A stretch of DNA of 37,077 nucleotides from an uncultured Burkholderiales bacterium (GCA_903905475.1 CAIVGK010000017.1:1-37077), one strand, 5' to 3'; positions 1 through 12,262 are shown, counted from the first letter of the stretch. A program made the numbers and translations. Notes: a model not told the origin generated them from the letters alone.

Positions 1-230
1 GCGCGGCCGACCCCGGCTTGAGTGACTCCGCCGCTGTCAATCGACAGGTACATGTGATGCGCGAGCTAACGACTTGCGAACGTCTGCTTAGACGCGATAC
101 GACTGACTACAACGGGTCGTCCAGAGACATCAAGCGATCTCACCCCGTGGTCGGCTGAAGGGCGCCTTGCTGACCTTCGCTCCACCTGACCCGTGCGCTC
201 CCGTTCAGGTGAAGAACTGCTCGCCAGCCC

Positions 231-617
231 TCAGCGCTCGGCGTCCCGCGAGTCCCGCATCCGTCGCGGCGGCACGCGGATCCAGGTCAACACGACCAAG
301 GCGCCGAATGCCACGTAAAGCACCGTGAAGACCCAGGCCGGCGCGTTCCAGTAGAGGATCGCACTCACCCAGCGCTGGACGAACCCAGTTTCGGCGCCCG
401 AGCCCCGCAAGGCATCCTCCCAGACCGTGAGCGGGCAGGCGTACCCCAGCAGCGACTCGACGACCACGAAGCCGATGGCCGCCAAGTGCAGGCCGCGTAA
501 CCACGGATTCGTGCACCACCGGCGACTCATGGCAAAGCCGATCCAGATCGCCGCGAGGCCCCCGACGACGAAGACCACGAAGGCGGCGTGCAGAACCAGG
601 ATGAGGTCGGCAAGCAT
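231..617 (-). CDS. DUF2784-like small membrane protein
   Basis: ORF from internal ATG: MLADLILVLHAAFVVFVVGGLAAIWIGF...; four hydrophobic stretches and a CPLTVWE motif typical of DUF2784. The longer ORF start is not supported. Confidence 0.8.
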   Translation of the reverse strand: MLADLILVLHAAFVVFVVGGLAAIWIGFAMSRRWCTNPWLRGLHLAAIGFVVVESLLGYACPLTVWEDALRGSGAETGFVQRWVSAILYWNAPAWVFTVLYVAFGALVVLTWIRVPPRRMRDSRDAER

Positions 618-932
618 GCCGCCGATCTTCGCGCATCGCCTGAGGCTGGGTACAGCGCAGCAGTTGGCGCCGCCCGACCAGTTCAGCCCCCCTTCCCTAC
701 CCAATGCTGCGGAAAAACTCGCTCGATCAGTCCGCGCGTAACCCGTTGATTTCAAAGGGTGCCGGTCCGGGCCTTTGCGGACTTCGAGCCACTCGCGGAG
801 AGCGAGGCCGGAGAGAAGATTGGCCACGAGAGAGCGAAACCGGCCCTGGAGCGTGCCACGGTGGCGACCGGCGAAGTCCGCAGCCTTCCGCACGAACCCG
901 CGACAACACGCGGCTTCTGGCGCGATCGGACG

Positions 933-965
933 AAAAAAAGCCCCAACCGAGAGTGGTTGGGGCTT
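933..965 (-). terminator. Rho-independent terminator of ssrA
   Basis: Minus strand reads GCCCCAACC-ACTCTC-GGTTGGGGC followed by a run of T (plus-strand aaaaaaa at 933-939). Confidence 0.85.
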
Positions 966-971
966 CGGGAC

Positions 972-1344
972 TGGTGGAACCGGGGGGAATCGAACCCCCG
1001 TCCGCAAGCCATCATCAGGTAGTTCTACATGCGTAGCTGACTGATTTGGTTTTAAAGATGATCACCGCGCAGCAGCACGCTGAGATCACCTCGATTCACT
1101 TGATTTGATCCTGAGCCGAGTGACCCGGTACAGGACGAGCCCATGTGTATGACTTCGCAGCTTTTAGGTGTTACCCCTCAAACCCAGCCCATCGGCCAAC
1201 TGTTGCGAAGCTCACCGGTTTTAAGCGGCGAGTGCGAACGTAGAGTCGTTTGCAGTTACTTTGTTTCCAGTGGTTTTACGAGCGAACTGGTGCTCGGCAT
1301 GCCCTAGTCCAAATCCGAACCCACGTCGAAACCAGGTCGGTCCC
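972..1344 (-). ncRNA. ssrA: tmRNA (one-piece)
   Basis: Minus strand: 5' GGGACC pairs with 3' GGTTCC followed by ACCA; T-arm CGGGGGTTCGATTCCCCCCG; internal tag reading frame GCA AAC GAC TCT ACG TTC GCA CTC GCC GCT TAA = ANDSTFALAA. Confidence 0.95.
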
Positions 1345-1357
1345 AGAACGAAGCAGT

Positions 1358-2023
1358 TTAGGCCATTGCCAGCCATTGCAAGAGGTCTTGTGGGGTGTTG
1401 GCGATGTGATGCGCGCCCCAGGCTTCCACCGGTTCGCCCAGCCCCAGATAGCCCCACTTCGCAGCGACGGTTTTCATCCCGGCGGCTCGCCCGGCTTGCA
1501 CGTCGCGCAGGTCGTCTCCGACGTAAAAGCAGCGGGTGGGATCGACCTTCATGCGGCGCGCGGCTTCCAGCAGTGGCTCGGGATGGGGTTTGGCGTGCGG
1601 TGTCGAGTCGCCGCCGATCACCACAGCGGCGCGCTCGAACAGGCCCAGCGCGCGTGACAGCGGATCAGCCAACCGGATCGACTTGTTGGTGACAATGCCC
1701 CAGGGCAGCGAACGAGACTCGAGCGAGCGCAGCAATTGATCCACGGCGTCGAAGATGCGGGTGTCGCGCGTCATGCGCGATTCGTAGCGCGTGAGGAACT
1801 CGTCTCGAAGCGGCTCGAAGGTCGCGTCACCCGGAATCACGCCAAAAGCTTCGCACACCAGCCCGCGCGCGCCCGAACCCACCGCTGCGCGCAGTCGGTC
1901 GTAAGGGGCGTCGGGCAAGCCACGGGCGCGCAGCATGTCATTGGCAGCCCCTGCCAGATCGGGCGCACTGTCGATGACCGTGCCGTCGAGGTCGAACAGG
2001 ACCGCTTCAACGATGAAGCTCAT
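1358..2023 (-). CDS. gph: HAD-family phosphatase, phosphoglycolate phosphatase-like
   Basis: [29 protein letters not shown]... (DxDGT motif), ...[27 protein letters not shown]; adjacent to ubiG. Confidence 0.88.
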   Translation of the reverse strand: MSFIVEAVLFDLDGTVIDSAPDLAGAANDMLRARGLPDAPYDRLRAAVGSGARGLVCEAFGVIPGDATFEPLRDEFLTRYESRMTRDTRIFDAVDQLLRSLESRSLPWGIVTNKSIRLADPLSRALGLFERAAVVIGGDSTPHAKPHPEPLLEAARRMKVDPTRCFYVGDDLRDVQAGRAAGMKTVAAKWGYLGLGEPVEAWGAHHIANTPQDLLQWLAMA

Positions 2024-2724
2024 GCGGGCCTGCGGCAAGCGATCATGTAGTTGACGCTGGTGTCGCCAGACAACCAGTAGCGCCTCGTGAAGGGGTTGTA
2101 TTCGAGCCCGCACGCCTCGTTGACCACCAGACCCGCCGCTCGGCAGTGGCTGGCGAGCTCACTGGGTTTGATGAATTTGGCGTACTCGTGCGTGCCCTTG
2201 GGCAGCAGTTTGAGAATGTGCTCGGCGCCCACGATGGCAAACAGAAATGCCTTGGGGTTGCGGTTGATGGTCGAAAAGAACAGCCAGCCGCCGGGTTTCA
2301 CCAACTTGGCGCAGGCAGCGACCACCTGCGACGGGTCCGGCACGTGCTCGAGCATTTCCATGCAGGTCACCACATCGAAACTGGCCGGAACCTCTTCGGC
2401 CAGCGCCTCGGCAGCGACCTCTCTGTATTGAACAGATGGGGTACCTGCCTCCAGCGCGTGCAATGAAGCCACCCGCAGGGCCTTGGTTGACAGATCGATG
2501 CCCAAAACATCCGCGCCAAGACGGGCCATGGCGTCAGACAGGATGCCACCGCCGCAACCGATGTCCACCACGCGCTTGCCGCGAACGCCGGCACGTTGAT
2601 CGATCCAGTCCAGCCGCAAAGGGTTGATCTGGTGCAAGGGCCGGAACTCACTTTCGGGATCCCACCAACGGTGGGCCAATTCGCTGAACTTGGCGATTTC
2701 CTGGGGATCGACGTTCACTGCCAT
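2020..2724 (-). CDS. ubiG: Bifunctional 2-polyprenyl-6-hydroxyphenol methylase / 3-demethylubiquinol 3-O-methyltransferase
   Basis: [41 protein letters not shown]..., SAM motif [16 protein letters not shown]. An ATG-like start at 2739 is also possible. Confidence 0.93.
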   Translation of the reverse strand: MAVNVDPQEIAKFSELAHRWWDPESEFRPLHQINPLRLDWIDQRAGVRGKRVVDIGCGGGILSDAMARLGADVLGIDLSTKALRVASLHALEAGTPSVQYREVAAEALAEEVPASFDVVTCMEMLEHVPDPSQVVAACAKLVKPGGWLFFSTINRNPKAFLFAIVGAEHILKLLPKGTHEYAKFIKPSELASHCRAAGLVVNEACGLEYNPFTRRYWLSGDTSVNYMIACRRPA

Positions 2725-2744
2725 TTCCTTGCTCTCCAAAGAAA

Positions 2745-2768
2745 AACCCCGCCGAAGCGGGGTTGTTC
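2745..2768 (-). terminator. Rho-independent terminator downstream of the ompA-like gene
   Basis: Hairpin AACCCCGC-TTCG-GCGGGGTT with T-run on the minus strand (plus: aaaaaccccgccgaagcggggtt). Confidence 0.75.
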
Positions 2769-2787
2769 GACCACTTGCGGGAACCGC

Positions 2788-3420
2788 TTACTTCTTGGTA
2801 CCGACGAACTCGATCTCGACACGGCGGTTCTTGGCGCGGCCTTCTGCCGTCTTGTTGTCAGCCACGGGCTGCTTCTTGCCCTTGCCTTCGGTGTAGACGC
2901 GGTTCTTTTCAACGCCCTTGGCCACCAAATAAGCCTTGACAGCCTCGGCACGACGCACCGACAGCTTGTCGTTGTAGGAATCGGAGCCCACCGAGTCGGT
3001 GTGACCGACGGCGATGATGACCTCGAGATTGATGCTGCCGAGCTTGCTGATGACGCCGTCAAGCTTGGCCTTGCCTTCGGCCTTCAAGACTGACTTGTCG
3101 AAGTCAAAGAAAGCATCGGCTGCAAAGGTCACCTTTTGGCTGACCGGAGCGACGATCACCGGAACGACTGCCGGCGCGGCAGCGGACTCGGGCTGTGCCG
3201 CTACCTTGGCAGCCTTCGGCGCGCCGTCACAACCTGGCTGAGCCGTCGCTGGCGTCCAGTTGGCATCACGCCAGCACAACTCATTGGTGCCATTCTTCCA
3301 AGTCAACCCGTTCGGATTGACCCAGTTATCAACCTTGGCCGTTTGGGCAGATGCACCAAAGGTCGCACAGGCCATTGCAATGACCGCGAACAGCGATACC
3401 ACCTTATTCATTTTCTTCAT
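2788..3420 (-). CDS. OmpA family outer membrane protein (C-terminal OmpA peptidoglycan-binding domain)
   Basis: Signal peptide MKKMNKVVSLFAVIAMACATFGASAQ; OmpA_C motif VGHTDSVGSDSYNDKLSVRRAEAVKAYLV...EGRAKNRRVEIEF. Confidence 0.93.
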   Translation of the reverse strand: MKKMNKVVSLFAVIAMACATFGASAQTAKVDNWVNPNGLTWKNGTNELCWRDANWTPATAQPGCDGAPKAAKVAAQPESAAAPAVVPVIVAPVSQKVTFAADAFFDFDKSVLKAEGKAKLDGVISKLGSINLEVIIAVGHTDSVGSDSYNDKLSVRRAEAVKAYLVAKGVEKNRVYTEGKGKKQPVADNKTAEGRAKNRRVEIEFVGTKK

Positions 3421-3695
3421 GGTTTTCCTCTTAAGCGAAGGTGCAATTAAGTCTGCAGAAATATTCCGAACGGCAGCCGGTTTCGTGCGGCAACGAGCCA
3501 AAACGCATCAAATTTCCAACTTTTCGATTGTGCCATAGGGGTTTCGAGACGTTTGTGACAGCCTTGAATGCGAGGGGGCCTTAGCACGGCTGTCGCATCA
3601 AAGCAACACACGCCGCCCCCTACAATCAGCGGCTTCGAGCCCGACTGCGGCGCCTGTCCCCGTCCAATACTCTGCGCTCTGCGCGAATCCCCAGC

Positions 3696-6353
3696 ATGAG
3701 CCAGTTCGCCAAAGAAACACTGCCCGTCAGTCTCGAAGAGGAAATGCGGCGGTCTTATCTCGACTACGCCATGAGCGTGATCGTGGGCCGGGCCCTGCCG
3801 GACGCAAGAGACGGCTTGAAGCCGGTTCACAGACGCGTGCTGTTCGCCATGCACGAGTTGAGCAACGACTGGAACCGGCCCTACAAGAAGTCAGCTCGCA
3901 TCGTGGGCGACGTGATCGGCAAATATCACCCGCACGGGGATCAGTCGGTCTACGACACCATCGTGCGCATGGCGCAGGATTTCTCGCTGCGTCACATGCT
4001 CGTCGACGGTCAGGGCAACTTCGGATCGGTGGACGGCGACAACGCCGCAGCCATGCGGTACACCGAAATCCGCCTGGCCAAGATCGCCCACGAAATGCTG
4101 GCGGACCTGGACAAGGAAACCGTCGACTTCGGCCCGAACTACGACGGCAGCGAAAAAGAGCCGCTCGTGATGCCCAGCCGGCTGCCGAACCTGCTGGTCA
4201 ACGGCTCGGGTGGCATCGCCGTGGGCATGGCCACCAACATTCCGCCGCACAACCTCAATGAAGTGGTCGATGCCTGCCTTCACTTGCTGAAGAACCCGGC
4301 CGCCACCATCGATGAGTTGATGGAAATCATGCCGGCGCCGGACTTCCCGACCGCCGGCATCATTTACGGACTCAACGGCGTGCGCGACGGTTACCGAACC
4401 GGACGCGGTCGCGTGGTGATGCGTGCCAAGTGCCATTTCGAAGACATCGACAAGGGCCAGCGCCAGTCGATCATCGTCGACGAGATCCCCTACCAGGTGA
4501 ACAAGAAGAACCTGCTCGAGCGCATGGCCGAGCTGGTGCACGAGAAAAAGATCGAAGGCATCAGCCACATCCAGGATGAGTCCGACAAGGACGGCATGCG
4601 CGTCGTCATCGAGCTCAAGCGCGGCGAAGTGCCCGAGGTGGTGCTCAACAATCTGTACAAGCAAACGCAGCTGCAAGACACGTTCGGCATGAACATGGTG
4701 GCGCTGATCGACAACCAGCCCAAGCTGTGCAACCTGAAAGACCTGATCGCGGTGTTCCTCGAGCACCGCCGGGAAGTGGTCACGCGCAGAACCGTGTTCG
4801 AGCTGCGCAAGGCGCGCGAACGCGGTCACGTGCTCGAAGGTCTGGCGGTGGCGCTGGCCAACATCGACGAGTTCATCGAGACCATCAAGGCATCGCCCAC
4901 CCCGCCGGTGGCCAAGGCCGCCTTGATGAGCAAGAGCTGGGATTCGTCGATGGTGCGTGACATGCTGGCGCGCGCCGAGGGCGAAGCGCCGGGCGGGCGT
5001 GAGGCCTTTCGCCCCGAAGGTCTGCCCAAGAGCTTCGGCTTGCAAGCCGATGGCCTGTATCGCCTGAGCGAAGACCAGGCCGGCGAAATCCTGCAAATGC
5101 GTCTGCAGCGCCTGACCGGGCTCGAGCAAGACAAGATCATCAGTGAATACAAGGAGGTGATGACCACCATCGCCGACTTGCTCAACATCCTGTCGACGCC
5201 TGAGCGCGTGACATCGATCATCAGCGGCGAGTTGACGGCCATCAAGCTGGAGTTCGGCCAAACCAAGATCGGCGCTCGGCGCAGCGTGATCGAACACAAC
5301 GCGCAAGACCTCGGCACCGAGGACCTGATCACGCCCACCGACATGGTGGTCACGCTCAGCCACACCGGTTACTTCAAGAGCCAGCCGCTGGCCGAATACC
5401 GCGCCCAAAAGCGTGGCGGCCGCGGCAAGCAGGCCACGCAGACCAAGGAAGACGACTGGGTCGAGCAGTTGTTCATCGCGAACACGCACGACTACATCCT
5501 GTGCTTCACCAACAAGGGCCGCGTCTACTGGCTGAAGGTCTGGGAAGTGCCGCAGGGTTCGCGCAACTCGCGCGGCAAGCCGATCGTCAACATGTTCCCC
5601 CTGCTGCCCGGCGAAAAGGTGAATGTGGTGTTGCCGCTGACCGGCGAGGCGCGCACCTTCCCGGCCGAACGATTCGTGTTCATGGCCACGGCCAAAGGCA
5701 CCGTCAAGAAGACGCCGCTCGACGACTTCAGCAACCCGCGCAAGGCCGGCATCATCGCGGTGGATCTGGACGAGGGCGACTTCCTCATCGGGGCGGCCAT
5801 CACCGACGGGCAGCACGATGTGATGCTGTTCAGCGACGCCGGCAAGGCAGTGCGCTTCGATGAAAACGACGTGCGCCCGATGGGTCGCAACGCCCGCGGT
5901 GTGCGCGGCATGGCGCTCGAAGACGCCCACAGCGTGATCGCCATGCTGGTGGCCGAAGACGAGACGCAAAGTGTGCTGACGGCCACGGTCAATGGCTTTG
6001 GCAAACGCACCAGCATCGTCGAGTACACGCGCCATGGCCGCGGCACCAAAGGCATGATCGCGATGCAGCAAACCGACCGCAACGGCAAGGTCGTGGCGGC
6101 CACGCTGGTGCATCCCGACGATGAAATCATGCTGATCACCGACAAGGGCGTGCTGGTGCGCACCCGTGTGTCAGAGATCCGCGAACTCGGGCGCGCCACG
6201 CAAGGCGTCACGCTGATCGCGCTCGATGCTGGATCGACCTTGAGCGGCCTGCAGCGCATCGTCGAAAACGATGTGAATGCCACCGACGGCAACACCGACA
6301 CAGATACCCCCACCGGCGACGACGATGAGTCGCCATCCACCGAGAGCCTCTGA
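3696..6353 (+). CDS. gyrA: DNA gyrase subunit A
   Basis: [55 protein letters not shown]...; QRGGRGKQ GyrA-box region; 885 aa. Confidence 0.98.
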   Translation: MSQFAKETLPVSLEEEMRRSYLDYAMSVIVGRALPDARDGLKPVHRRVLFAMHELSNDWNRPYKKSARIVGDVIGKYHPHGDQSVYDTIVRMAQDFSLRHMLVDGQGNFGSVDGDNAAAMRYTEIRLAKIAHEMLADLDKETVDFGPNYDGSEKEPLVMPSRLPNLLVNGSGGIAVGMATNIPPHNLNEVVDACLHLLKNPAATIDELMEIMPAPDFPTAGIIYGLNGVRDGYRTGRGRVVMRAKCHFEDIDKGQRQSIIVDEIPYQVNKKNLLERMAELVHEKKIEGISHIQDESDKDGMRVVIELKRGEVPEVVLNNLYKQTQLQDTFGMNMVALIDNQPKLCNLKDLIAVFLEHRREVVTRRTVFELRKARERGHVLEGLAVALANIDEFIETIKASPTPPVAKAALMSKSWDSSMVRDMLARAEGEAPGGREAFRPEGLPKSFGLQADGLYRLSEDQAGEILQMRLQRLTGLEQDKIISEYKEVMTTIADLLNILSTPERVTSIISGELTAIKLEFGQTKIGARRSVIEHNAQDLGTEDLITPTDMVVTLSHTGYFKSQPLAEYRAQKRGGRGKQATQTKEDDWVEQLFIANTHDYILCFTNKGRVYWLKVWEVPQGSRNSRGKPIVNMFPLLPGEKVNVVLPLTGEARTFPAERFVFMATAKGTVKKTPLDDFSNPRKAGIIAVDLDEGDFLIGAAITDGQHDVMLFSDAGKAVRFDENDVRPMGRNARGVRGMALEDAHSVIAMLVAEDETQSVLTATVNGFGKRTSIVEYTRHGRGTKGMIAMQQTDRNGKVVAATLVHPDDEIMLITDKGVLVRTRVSEIRELGRATQGVTLIALDAGSTLSGLQRIVENDVNATDGNTDTDTPTGDDDESPSTESL

Positions 6354-6964
6354 TGAAACGACTCCTTGCCCTCAGCGTCCTGTGCCTCGCCTTCGGCGCC
6401 CAAGCCCAATCCGCTGCCACGCTACCGACATCGCAAGCCAAGAAGGATCTTGTCAGCAAGATCCTCGTTCTGCAGCAACCTGACGTCGAACTGCTGGCGC
6501 GCAATCTGGCCCAAGAACCCGCTGGCCGCATGCTCCAGGAAGCCGGCCGTGTCCTGCAAACCCAGGTGGCCGACGACAAGCGCGATGCGATCGCCAGATC
6601 GCTCGAAGCGAGTGCCAAGAAGTACATCGACGAAGCCGTGCCGCTGGTGCGCGAGCGCGCCATCAAGCTGGCTCCGTCGACGATCGGAGCCTCGCTCGAA
6701 GAGCGTTTCACCGAAGACGAGCTCAAGGGACTGATCGCCTGGCTTGAATCACCCACCTTCAAGAAGTACCAGCAAGTCGCGCCTGAAATTCAACGCAACT
6801 TCATGCAAAAGCTGGTGACTGATGCGCGCCCAGCCATCGAGCCCAAGCTCAAGACGCTTGAAGAAAGCGTGCGCGCCACCCTCATGGCCGCAGGCTCTGG
6901 CTCGTCGCCGGCACGGGCTGCGGCTCCTGCTGGCAAGCCACCAGCGAAAGCCCCCACCAAGTAA
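6353..6964 (+). CDS. DUF2059 domain-containing secreted protein
   Basis: Signal peptide then [17 protein letters not shown]...[29 protein letters not shown], characteristic of DUF2059; TGATG overlap with gyrA. Confidence 0.8.
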   Translation: MKRLLALSVLCLAFGAQAQSAATLPTSQAKKDLVSKILVLQQPDVELLARNLAQEPAGRMLQEAGRVLQTQVADDKRDAIARSLEASAKKYIDEAVPLVRERAIKLAPSTIGASLEERFTEDELKGLIAWLESPTFKKYQQVAPEIQRNFMQKLVTDARPAIEPKLKTLEESVRATLMAAGSGSSPARAAAPAGKPPAKAPTK

Positions 6965-6971
6965 CAGTTAC

Positions 6972-8087
6972 ATGCCACGTCCGTTCAATTTCTCGGCCGG
7001 GCCGGCGACTCTTCCCACCGAGGTCCTGGAGCAAGCCGCTGCCGAGATGCTGGACTGGCGCGGCAGCGGCGTCAGCGTGATGGAGATGAGTCATCGCAGT
7101 CGCGAGTTCATTTCCATCTGTGACGACGCCGAGCGTGATCTGCGTGACCTGCTGGCGGTGCCGGCGCACTTCAAGATCTTGTTCATGCAAGGCGGTGGCC
7201 TGGGTCAAAACGCCATCGTGCCGATGAACCTGATCGGTCGCGCGGCCAGCCAGACGGCCGATTTCGTGCTGACGGGATCGTGGTCGGTCAAGTCGCATGC
7301 CGAGGCGCGTCGCTACGGCCAGGCGCATGTGGCCGCGTCGAGCGTGGCTGAGCGCCCTGCCCGTCTGCCCGATGCCGCTGACTGGCAGCTCAGCGCGAAC
7401 CCGTCGTACGTGCACCTGTGCAGCAACGAAACCATCGACGGCATCGAGTTCCATGACTTGCCGGATCTGCAGTCGCTGGGCTGCGATGCGCCACTGGTGA
7501 TCGACTGCTCGTCGCATGTGGCGTCGCGTCCCATCGACTGGAGCCGCATCGGCATTGCCTACGCGGGCGCCCAGAAGAACATCGGCCCGGCCGGCTTGAC
7601 TCTGGTGTTCGTGCGCGAGGACCTGCTCGACCATGCCTTGCCGATCTGCCCGTCGGTGTTCAATTACCGCACCGTGGCCGATCAGGGCTCGATGTTCAAC
7701 ACGCCGCCGACCTACGCGATCTACATCGCGGGGCTGGTGTTTCAGTGGCTCAAGCGCCAGACCGAGGCCACCCTGACCGGAATTGCCGCCATCGAAGCGC
7801 GCAACATCGCCAAGGCTCGGTTGCTGTATGACTTCATCGACGGCTCTGGCCTTTACCGAAACGAAGTCGACGCGAGCTGCCGCTCGCGGATGAACATTCC
7901 GTTCTTTTTGGCAGACGACGCCCTCAACGAGTCGTTCCTGAAGCAGGCCCGCGAGGCGGGTTTGCTGCAACTCAAGGGACACAAGTCGGTCGGTGGACTG
8001 CGTGCCAGCCTCTACAACGCGATGCCGCTGGCGGGCGTGCAGGCCTTGGTGAATCACATGCAAGCGTTCGAGGCACAACATGGCTGA
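6972..8087 (+). CDS. serC: Phosphoserine aminotransferase
   Basis: [29 protein letters not shown]..., Schiff-base region [16 protein letters not shown]. Confidence 0.97.
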   Translation: MPRPFNFSAGPATLPTEVLEQAAAEMLDWRGSGVSVMEMSHRSREFISICDDAERDLRDLLAVPAHFKILFMQGGGLGQNAIVPMNLIGRAASQTADFVLTGSWSVKSHAEARRYGQAHVAASSVAERPARLPDAADWQLSANPSYVHLCSNETIDGIEFHDLPDLQSLGCDAPLVIDCSSHVASRPIDWSRIGIAYAGAQKNIGPAGLTLVFVREDLLDHALPICPSVFNYRTVADQGSMFNTPPTYAIYIAGLVFQWLKRQTEATLTGIAAIEARNIAKARLLYDFIDGSGLYRNEVDASCRSRMNIPFFLADDALNESFLKQAREAGLLQLKGHKSVGGLRASLYNAMPLAGVQALVNHMQAFEAQHG

Positions 8088-9186
8088 TGCGGCCCCCACG
8101 ATCCCCCCTGAGCTGCTGGCGCTGCGCGAGCAGATCGACGCGCTCGACCGCGACTTGCTGGCGCTGCTGAACCAGCGCGCCGCAGTGGCTTTGCAAGTCG
8201 GCGAGATCAAGAAAAAAGAAGGCTCGGTGGCCTTTCGGCCGGAGCGCGAAGCGCAGGTCATCGATGGCTTGAAGGCCCTCAATCAGGGGCCACTGGCATC
8301 GGACAGCGTGGCGCCCATCTGGCGCGAAATCATGTCGGCCTGCCGCTCGCTCGAGTCCCCGATGCGGGTGGCCTATCTGGGCCCTGCCGGCACCTTCAGC
8401 GAATCGGCCACGCTGGGGTTCTTTGGTTCATCGATCGTGCGTGTGCCGTGTTCCAGCCTCGATGAGGTGTTCCGCTGCGCTACGGCCGGGGCCGCCGATT
8501 TCGGCGTGGTGCCGGTCGAAAACTCCACCGAAGGCGTCATCGCACGGTCGCTCGATTTGCTGCTGACCACCCCGCTGACCATCATCGGCGAGACCAGCAT
8601 CCTCGTGCGTCACAACCTGCTGCGACGGGAAAATTCGCTGGCCGACATTGAAGCCGTGTGCGCACACCCGCAGGCGCTGGCGCAGTGCCAGGACTGGCTC
8701 TCGGCCCACCTGCCCCATGTCGAGCGGCGTGGTGTGTCGAGCAATGCCGAAGGCGCGCGCCTGGCCAGTCTCGATGTGCGCCTGGCCGCGGTGGCGGGTG
8801 AGCGTGCCGGCGCCGAATTCGGCTTGCACGTGGTCGCCCCGGCGATCCAGGACGACGCGCACAACCGCACCCGTTTCGCGGTGGTCACCCACCCGCAGCG
8901 CCAGCCTGCGCCCCAAGCCTCTGGCCACGACTGCACCAGCCTGGTGGTGTCGGTGGCCAATCGGCCTGGTGCGGTCCACGACATGCTCGTTCCGCTGAAG
9001 ACCCACGGCGTGTCGATGACGCGCTTCGAATCACGCCCGGCGCGCTCGGGCCAGTGGGAGTACTACTTCTACATCGATCTGGAAGGCCACCCCAGCCAGC
9101 CGAAGATGGCCGCCGCACTGAAAGACCTGCGTGAGGTCTGCGCCTTCTTCAAGCTGCTGGGCAGCTATCCCATCGACGTTCACTGA
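8080..9186 (+). CDS. pheA: Bifunctional chorismate mutase / prephenate dehydratase
   Basis: N-terminal chorismate mutase ([31 protein letters not shown]), PDT ([14 protein letters not shown]...[18 protein letters not shown]), ACT ESRP motif. Confidence 0.96.
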   Translation: MADAAPTIPPELLALREQIDALDRDLLALLNQRAAVALQVGEIKKKEGSVAFRPEREAQVIDGLKALNQGPLASDSVAPIWREIMSACRSLESPMRVAYLGPAGTFSESATLGFFGSSIVRVPCSSLDEVFRCATAGAADFGVVPVENSTEGVIARSLDLLLTTPLTIIGETSILVRHNLLRRENSLADIEAVCAHPQALAQCQDWLSAHLPHVERRGVSSNAEGARLASLDVRLAAVAGERAGAEFGLHVVAPAIQDDAHNRTRFAVVTHPQRQPAPQASGHDCTSLVVSVANRPGAVHDMLVPLKTHGVSMTRFESRPARSGQWEYYFYIDLEGHPSQPKMAAALKDLREVCAFFKLLGSYPIDVH

Positions 9187-9203
9187 GCGCGAAGTTTCAG
9201 GCG

Positions 9204-10091
9204 ATGTTCAAGCAACTCGGTGTGATCGGCTGTGGGCTCATGGGTGGGTCTTTTGCGTTGGCGCTGCGCCGCGCAGGACTGGTCAAGCGTGTGGTGGGCT
9301 ACAGCAAGTCGCCATCCACCACCGACAAGGCACGCCGCATGGGCGTGATCGATCAGGCCGCCGAGTCGGCGCTGCTGGCCGTGTCGGGCTCGGACATCGT
9401 GCTGATGGCGGTGCCCGTGGCAGCCAGTGAAGCCACATTTCGGGCCATCCTGCCGCTGATCGAGCCCGGTGTGCTGCTGATGGACGTGGGCTCGACCAAG
9501 CGCGATGTGGTCGATGCGGCCATCCGCTCGCTCAAGGATCGGCTGCCCAACTTTGTGCCGGCGCACCCCATCGCCGGCAAGGAAGTCGCGGGCATCGAGC
9601 ACGCCGACGCCACGCTTTACCAGGGGCAACAAGTCATCCTCACCCCGTTGCCACAAACCTCGCCTGATTTGATCCAAAAAGCCACCGATGTCTGGGCGGC
9701 GATCGGCTCGCAGGTCTTGCGCATGACGCCGGAGAACCACGATGCCGCCTTCGCGGCCGTCAGCCACCTGCCGCATCTGCTGGCCTTTGCCTATGTGAAC
9801 GGCGTGGCCAGACAACCCGACGGTGCGGACTTCCTGTCGCTGGCCGGCCCGGGTTTTCGCGACTTCACCCGCATCGCCGCCGGCGACCCCGCTATGTGGC
9901 GCGACGTGCTGGTGGCCAACCGCGACGAACTGGGCAAGCAGTTGCAGCATTTCCGCCAGGCGCTCGAAGCGATGGAATACGTGATGAAGAGCGGCAACTC
10001 GGAAGCCCTTGAAGAGTTGATCCGTGCCGCCTCGTGTGCACGCGCAGGCTGGACGCCTGCCGCCACCAAGGGCAACGCTGCATCGCGTTGA
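9204..10091 (+). CDS. tyrA: Prephenate dehydrogenase
   Basis: [21 protein letters not shown] Rossmann motif; [18 protein letters not shown]; between pheA and aroA. Confidence 0.92.
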   Translation: MFKQLGVIGCGLMGGSFALALRRAGLVKRVVGYSKSPSTTDKARRMGVIDQAAESALLAVSGSDIVLMAVPVAASEATFRAILPLIEPGVLLMDVGSTKRDVVDAAIRSLKDRLPNFVPAHPIAGKEVAGIEHADATLYQGQQVILTPLPQTSPDLIQKATDVWAAIGSQVLRMTPENHDAAFAAVSHLPHLLAFAYVNGVARQPDGADFLSLAGPGFRDFTRIAAGDPAMWRDVLVANRDELGKQLQHFRQALEAMEYVMKSGNSEALEELIRAASCARAGWTPAATKGNAASR

Positions 10092-10098
10092 GACCACG

Positions 10099-12126
10099 AT
10101 GTACAGCACCGACCATCTCGATATCCCCCCTTTGCTGAGCGCTGCCGGAACGGTGCGCCTGCCAGGCTCCAAGAGCATCTCGAATCGTGTGCTGCTGCTG
10201 GCTGGGCTGAGCGAAGGCACCACGGTCATTCACGATCTGCTCGACTCCGACGACACGCAGGTGATGCTGGCCGGGCTGCGCACGCTGGGTTGCCGCGTGG
10301 AGGCGATCGACACCGAAACCGGCTTCGGCAGCCTGAGCATCAGCGGCCTGGGCGGGCGACTCGACGTGCGCGAGGCCGCGCTTTTTCTCGGCAACGCCGG
10401 CACCGCCATGCGTCCGCTGACCGCCGCGTTGGCCATGCTGGCGGCCACGCAAAACGGCTGCTTCGAGTTGAGTGGCGTGGCGCGCATGCACGAGCGCCCG
10501 ATCGGCGATCTGGTCGACGCGCTGCGCCCGCTGGGCTGCCGCATCGACTACCTGGGGCAGCCGGGCTTTCCGCCGCTGAAGCTGCTGCCGGGCAACGAGC
10601 CGCTGGATTTGTCGGTGCCGATCCGCGTGCGCGGCGATGTGTCGAGCCAGTTCCTCACGGCCATGCTGCTGGCCTTGCCGCTGCTGACCGCCGATCAACC
10701 GGCCGTCGTCGAGATCGACGGCGAGCTCATCTCCAAGCCCTACATCGAGATCACGCTCAATTTGCTGGCGCGCTTTGGCATCAAGGTGCAGCGCGACGGC
10801 TGGCAGCGTTTCGTGATTCCGAGCGGCAGCCGTTACCAGTCACCGGGCAGCATCCACGTCGAGGGCGATGCCTCGTCGGCGTCTTACTTCGTCGCGCTGG
10901 GCGCCATCGCGGCGACCGAACAGCCGCTGCGCATCGAAGGCGTGGGAACCGATTCGATCCAGGGTGACCTGCGCTTCATCGAGGCCGCGCGCTCGATGGG
11001 CGCCGAAGTGTCAGGCGGCGCGGGCTGGATCGAAGTGCGACGCGGTCGCTGGCCGCTGGCTGCCATCGACCTGGACTGCAACCACATCCCCGACGCGGCG
11101 ATGACGCTGGCGGTGATGGCGCTGTACGCCGACGGCACGACCCGCTTGAGCCACATCGCAAGCTGGCGCGTCAAGGAAACCGACCGCATCGCAGCCATGG
11201 CCACCGAGTTGCGCAAGCTCGGGGCGTCGGTGGTCGAAGGCGCGGATTTCATCGAGATCACGCCGCCGACGGTCTGGAAAGCTGCGGCGATCCACACCTA
11301 CGACGACCACCGCATGGCGATGTGCTTCTCGCTGGCGGCTTGCAACGCGCTGGCGGGACAGTCCCCTGCGGTGCCGGTTCGCATCCTCGACCCGAAGTGC
11401 GTGGGCAAGACCTTCCCTGACTACTTCGAGACTTTCTTTTCGGTGGCACACACCCGGCCCGAATGGATCCCGGTGATCGCCGTCGATGGCCCCACCGCTT
11501 CGGGCAAGGGCACGCTCGCCGGCGTGCTGTCCGACAAGCTGGGCTACCACGTGCTTGACTCCGGCGTGCTCTACCGCGCCACCGCGCTGGCCGCCATCGA
11601 TGCCCGGATTGACGCCACGGATGAGCCGGCCTTGGCCGCGTTGGCCGAAGGCCTCGACATCAACTTCAAGGGCGGCGTGGTGCGCCTGGGCGGCGAAGAG
11701 GTGACCAGCCGCCTGCGTCAGGAAGACGTGGGTCTGCTGGCCTCCAGGATTTCGGCGCTGCCCCAGGTGCGTCAAGCGCTGCTCAGGCTGCAGTTGTCGT
11801 TTCGCCGGCTGCCGGGCCTGGTGGCTGACGGGCGAGACATGGGCACGGTGGTTTTCCCCGACGCCCGACTCAAGGTCTACCTCACGGCCAGCGCTGAAGC
11901 ACGGGCGCAAAGACGCTTTTCGCAGTTGGCCACCATGGGCCTTTCCACTACACTCGAGGGCTTGCTGGCTGATTTGCAGGATCGCGACGCGCGGGATCAA
12001 AACCGCGCTGTTGCGCCGCTCAAACCAGCCGCAGATGCGGTGCTTCTAGACAACTCGACGCTGTCCATCGGTTCATCGACCGAAACGCTGTTGAATATCT
12101 GGAGCCAGCGCAGTTCGTTCGCTTGA
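10099..12126 (+). CDS. aroA-cmk: Fused 3-phosphoshikimate 1-carboxyvinyltransferase (EPSP synthase) / cytidylate kinase
   Basis: N-terminal AroA motifs ([49 protein letters not shown]) continue in the same frame into Cmk ([74 protein letters not shown]). Confidence 0.96.
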   Translation: MYSTDHLDIPPLLSAAGTVRLPGSKSISNRVLLLAGLSEGTTVIHDLLDSDDTQVMLAGLRTLGCRVEAIDTETGFGSLSISGLGGRLDVREAALFLGNAGTAMRPLTAALAMLAATQNGCFELSGVARMHERPIGDLVDALRPLGCRIDYLGQPGFPPLKLLPGNEPLDLSVPIRVRGDVSSQFLTAMLLALPLLTADQPAVVEIDGELISKPYIEITLNLLARFGIKVQRDGWQRFVIPSGSRYQSPGSIHVEGDASSASYFVALGAIAATEQPLRIEGVGTDSIQGDLRFIEAARSMGAEVSGGAGWIEVRRGRWPLAAIDLDCNHIPDAAMTLAVMALYADGTTRLSHIASWRVKETDRIAAMATELRKLGASVVEGADFIEITPPTVWKAAAIHTYDDHRMAMCFSLAACNALAGQSPAVPVRILDPKCVGKTFPDYFETFFSVAHTRPEWIPVIAVDGPTASGKGTLAGVLSDKLGYHVLDSGVLYRATALAAIDARIDATDEPALAALAEGLDINFKGGVVRLGGEEVTSRLRQEDVGLLASRISALPQVRQALLRLQLSFRRLPGLVADGRDMGTVVFPDARLKVYLTASAEARAQRRFSQLATMGLSTTLEGLLADLQDRDARDQNRAVAPLKPAADAVLLDNSTLSIGSSTETLLNIWSQRSSFA

Positions 12127-12174
12127 AGTTTCGCGGCCACCGGCTGCGCAGTTCAATCAGCGGATCAGGTCCAT

Positions 12175-12220
12175 CGCCCTCCCTTCGCGCCGTTCGAGGC
12201 GCAACGGGGCGGTGGTTTTT
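12175..12220 (+). promoter_or_regulatory. Terminator-like nested hairpin in the leader of rpsA
   Basis: CGCCC...GCGCC-GTTCGA-GGCGC...GGGGCG followed by GTGGTTTTT, between aroA-cmk and rpsA. Confidence 0.4.
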
Positions 12221-12262
12221 GCAACTCAAACCCGCAGCCACGGCTGCACCGGAAATACCTCC

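Noticed and set aside
618-971. Possible integrase attachment scar or extra genes downstream of ssrA
   Set aside because: tmRNA 3' end is intact, no duplicated ssrA end or integrase is visible, and the small overlapping ORFs on both strands are not convincing.
3891-6113. 740-aa ORF antisense to gyrA
   Set aside because: His/Arg/Val-rich composition without motifs; a frame mirror of a high-GC gene with strong codon bias, fully inside gyrA.
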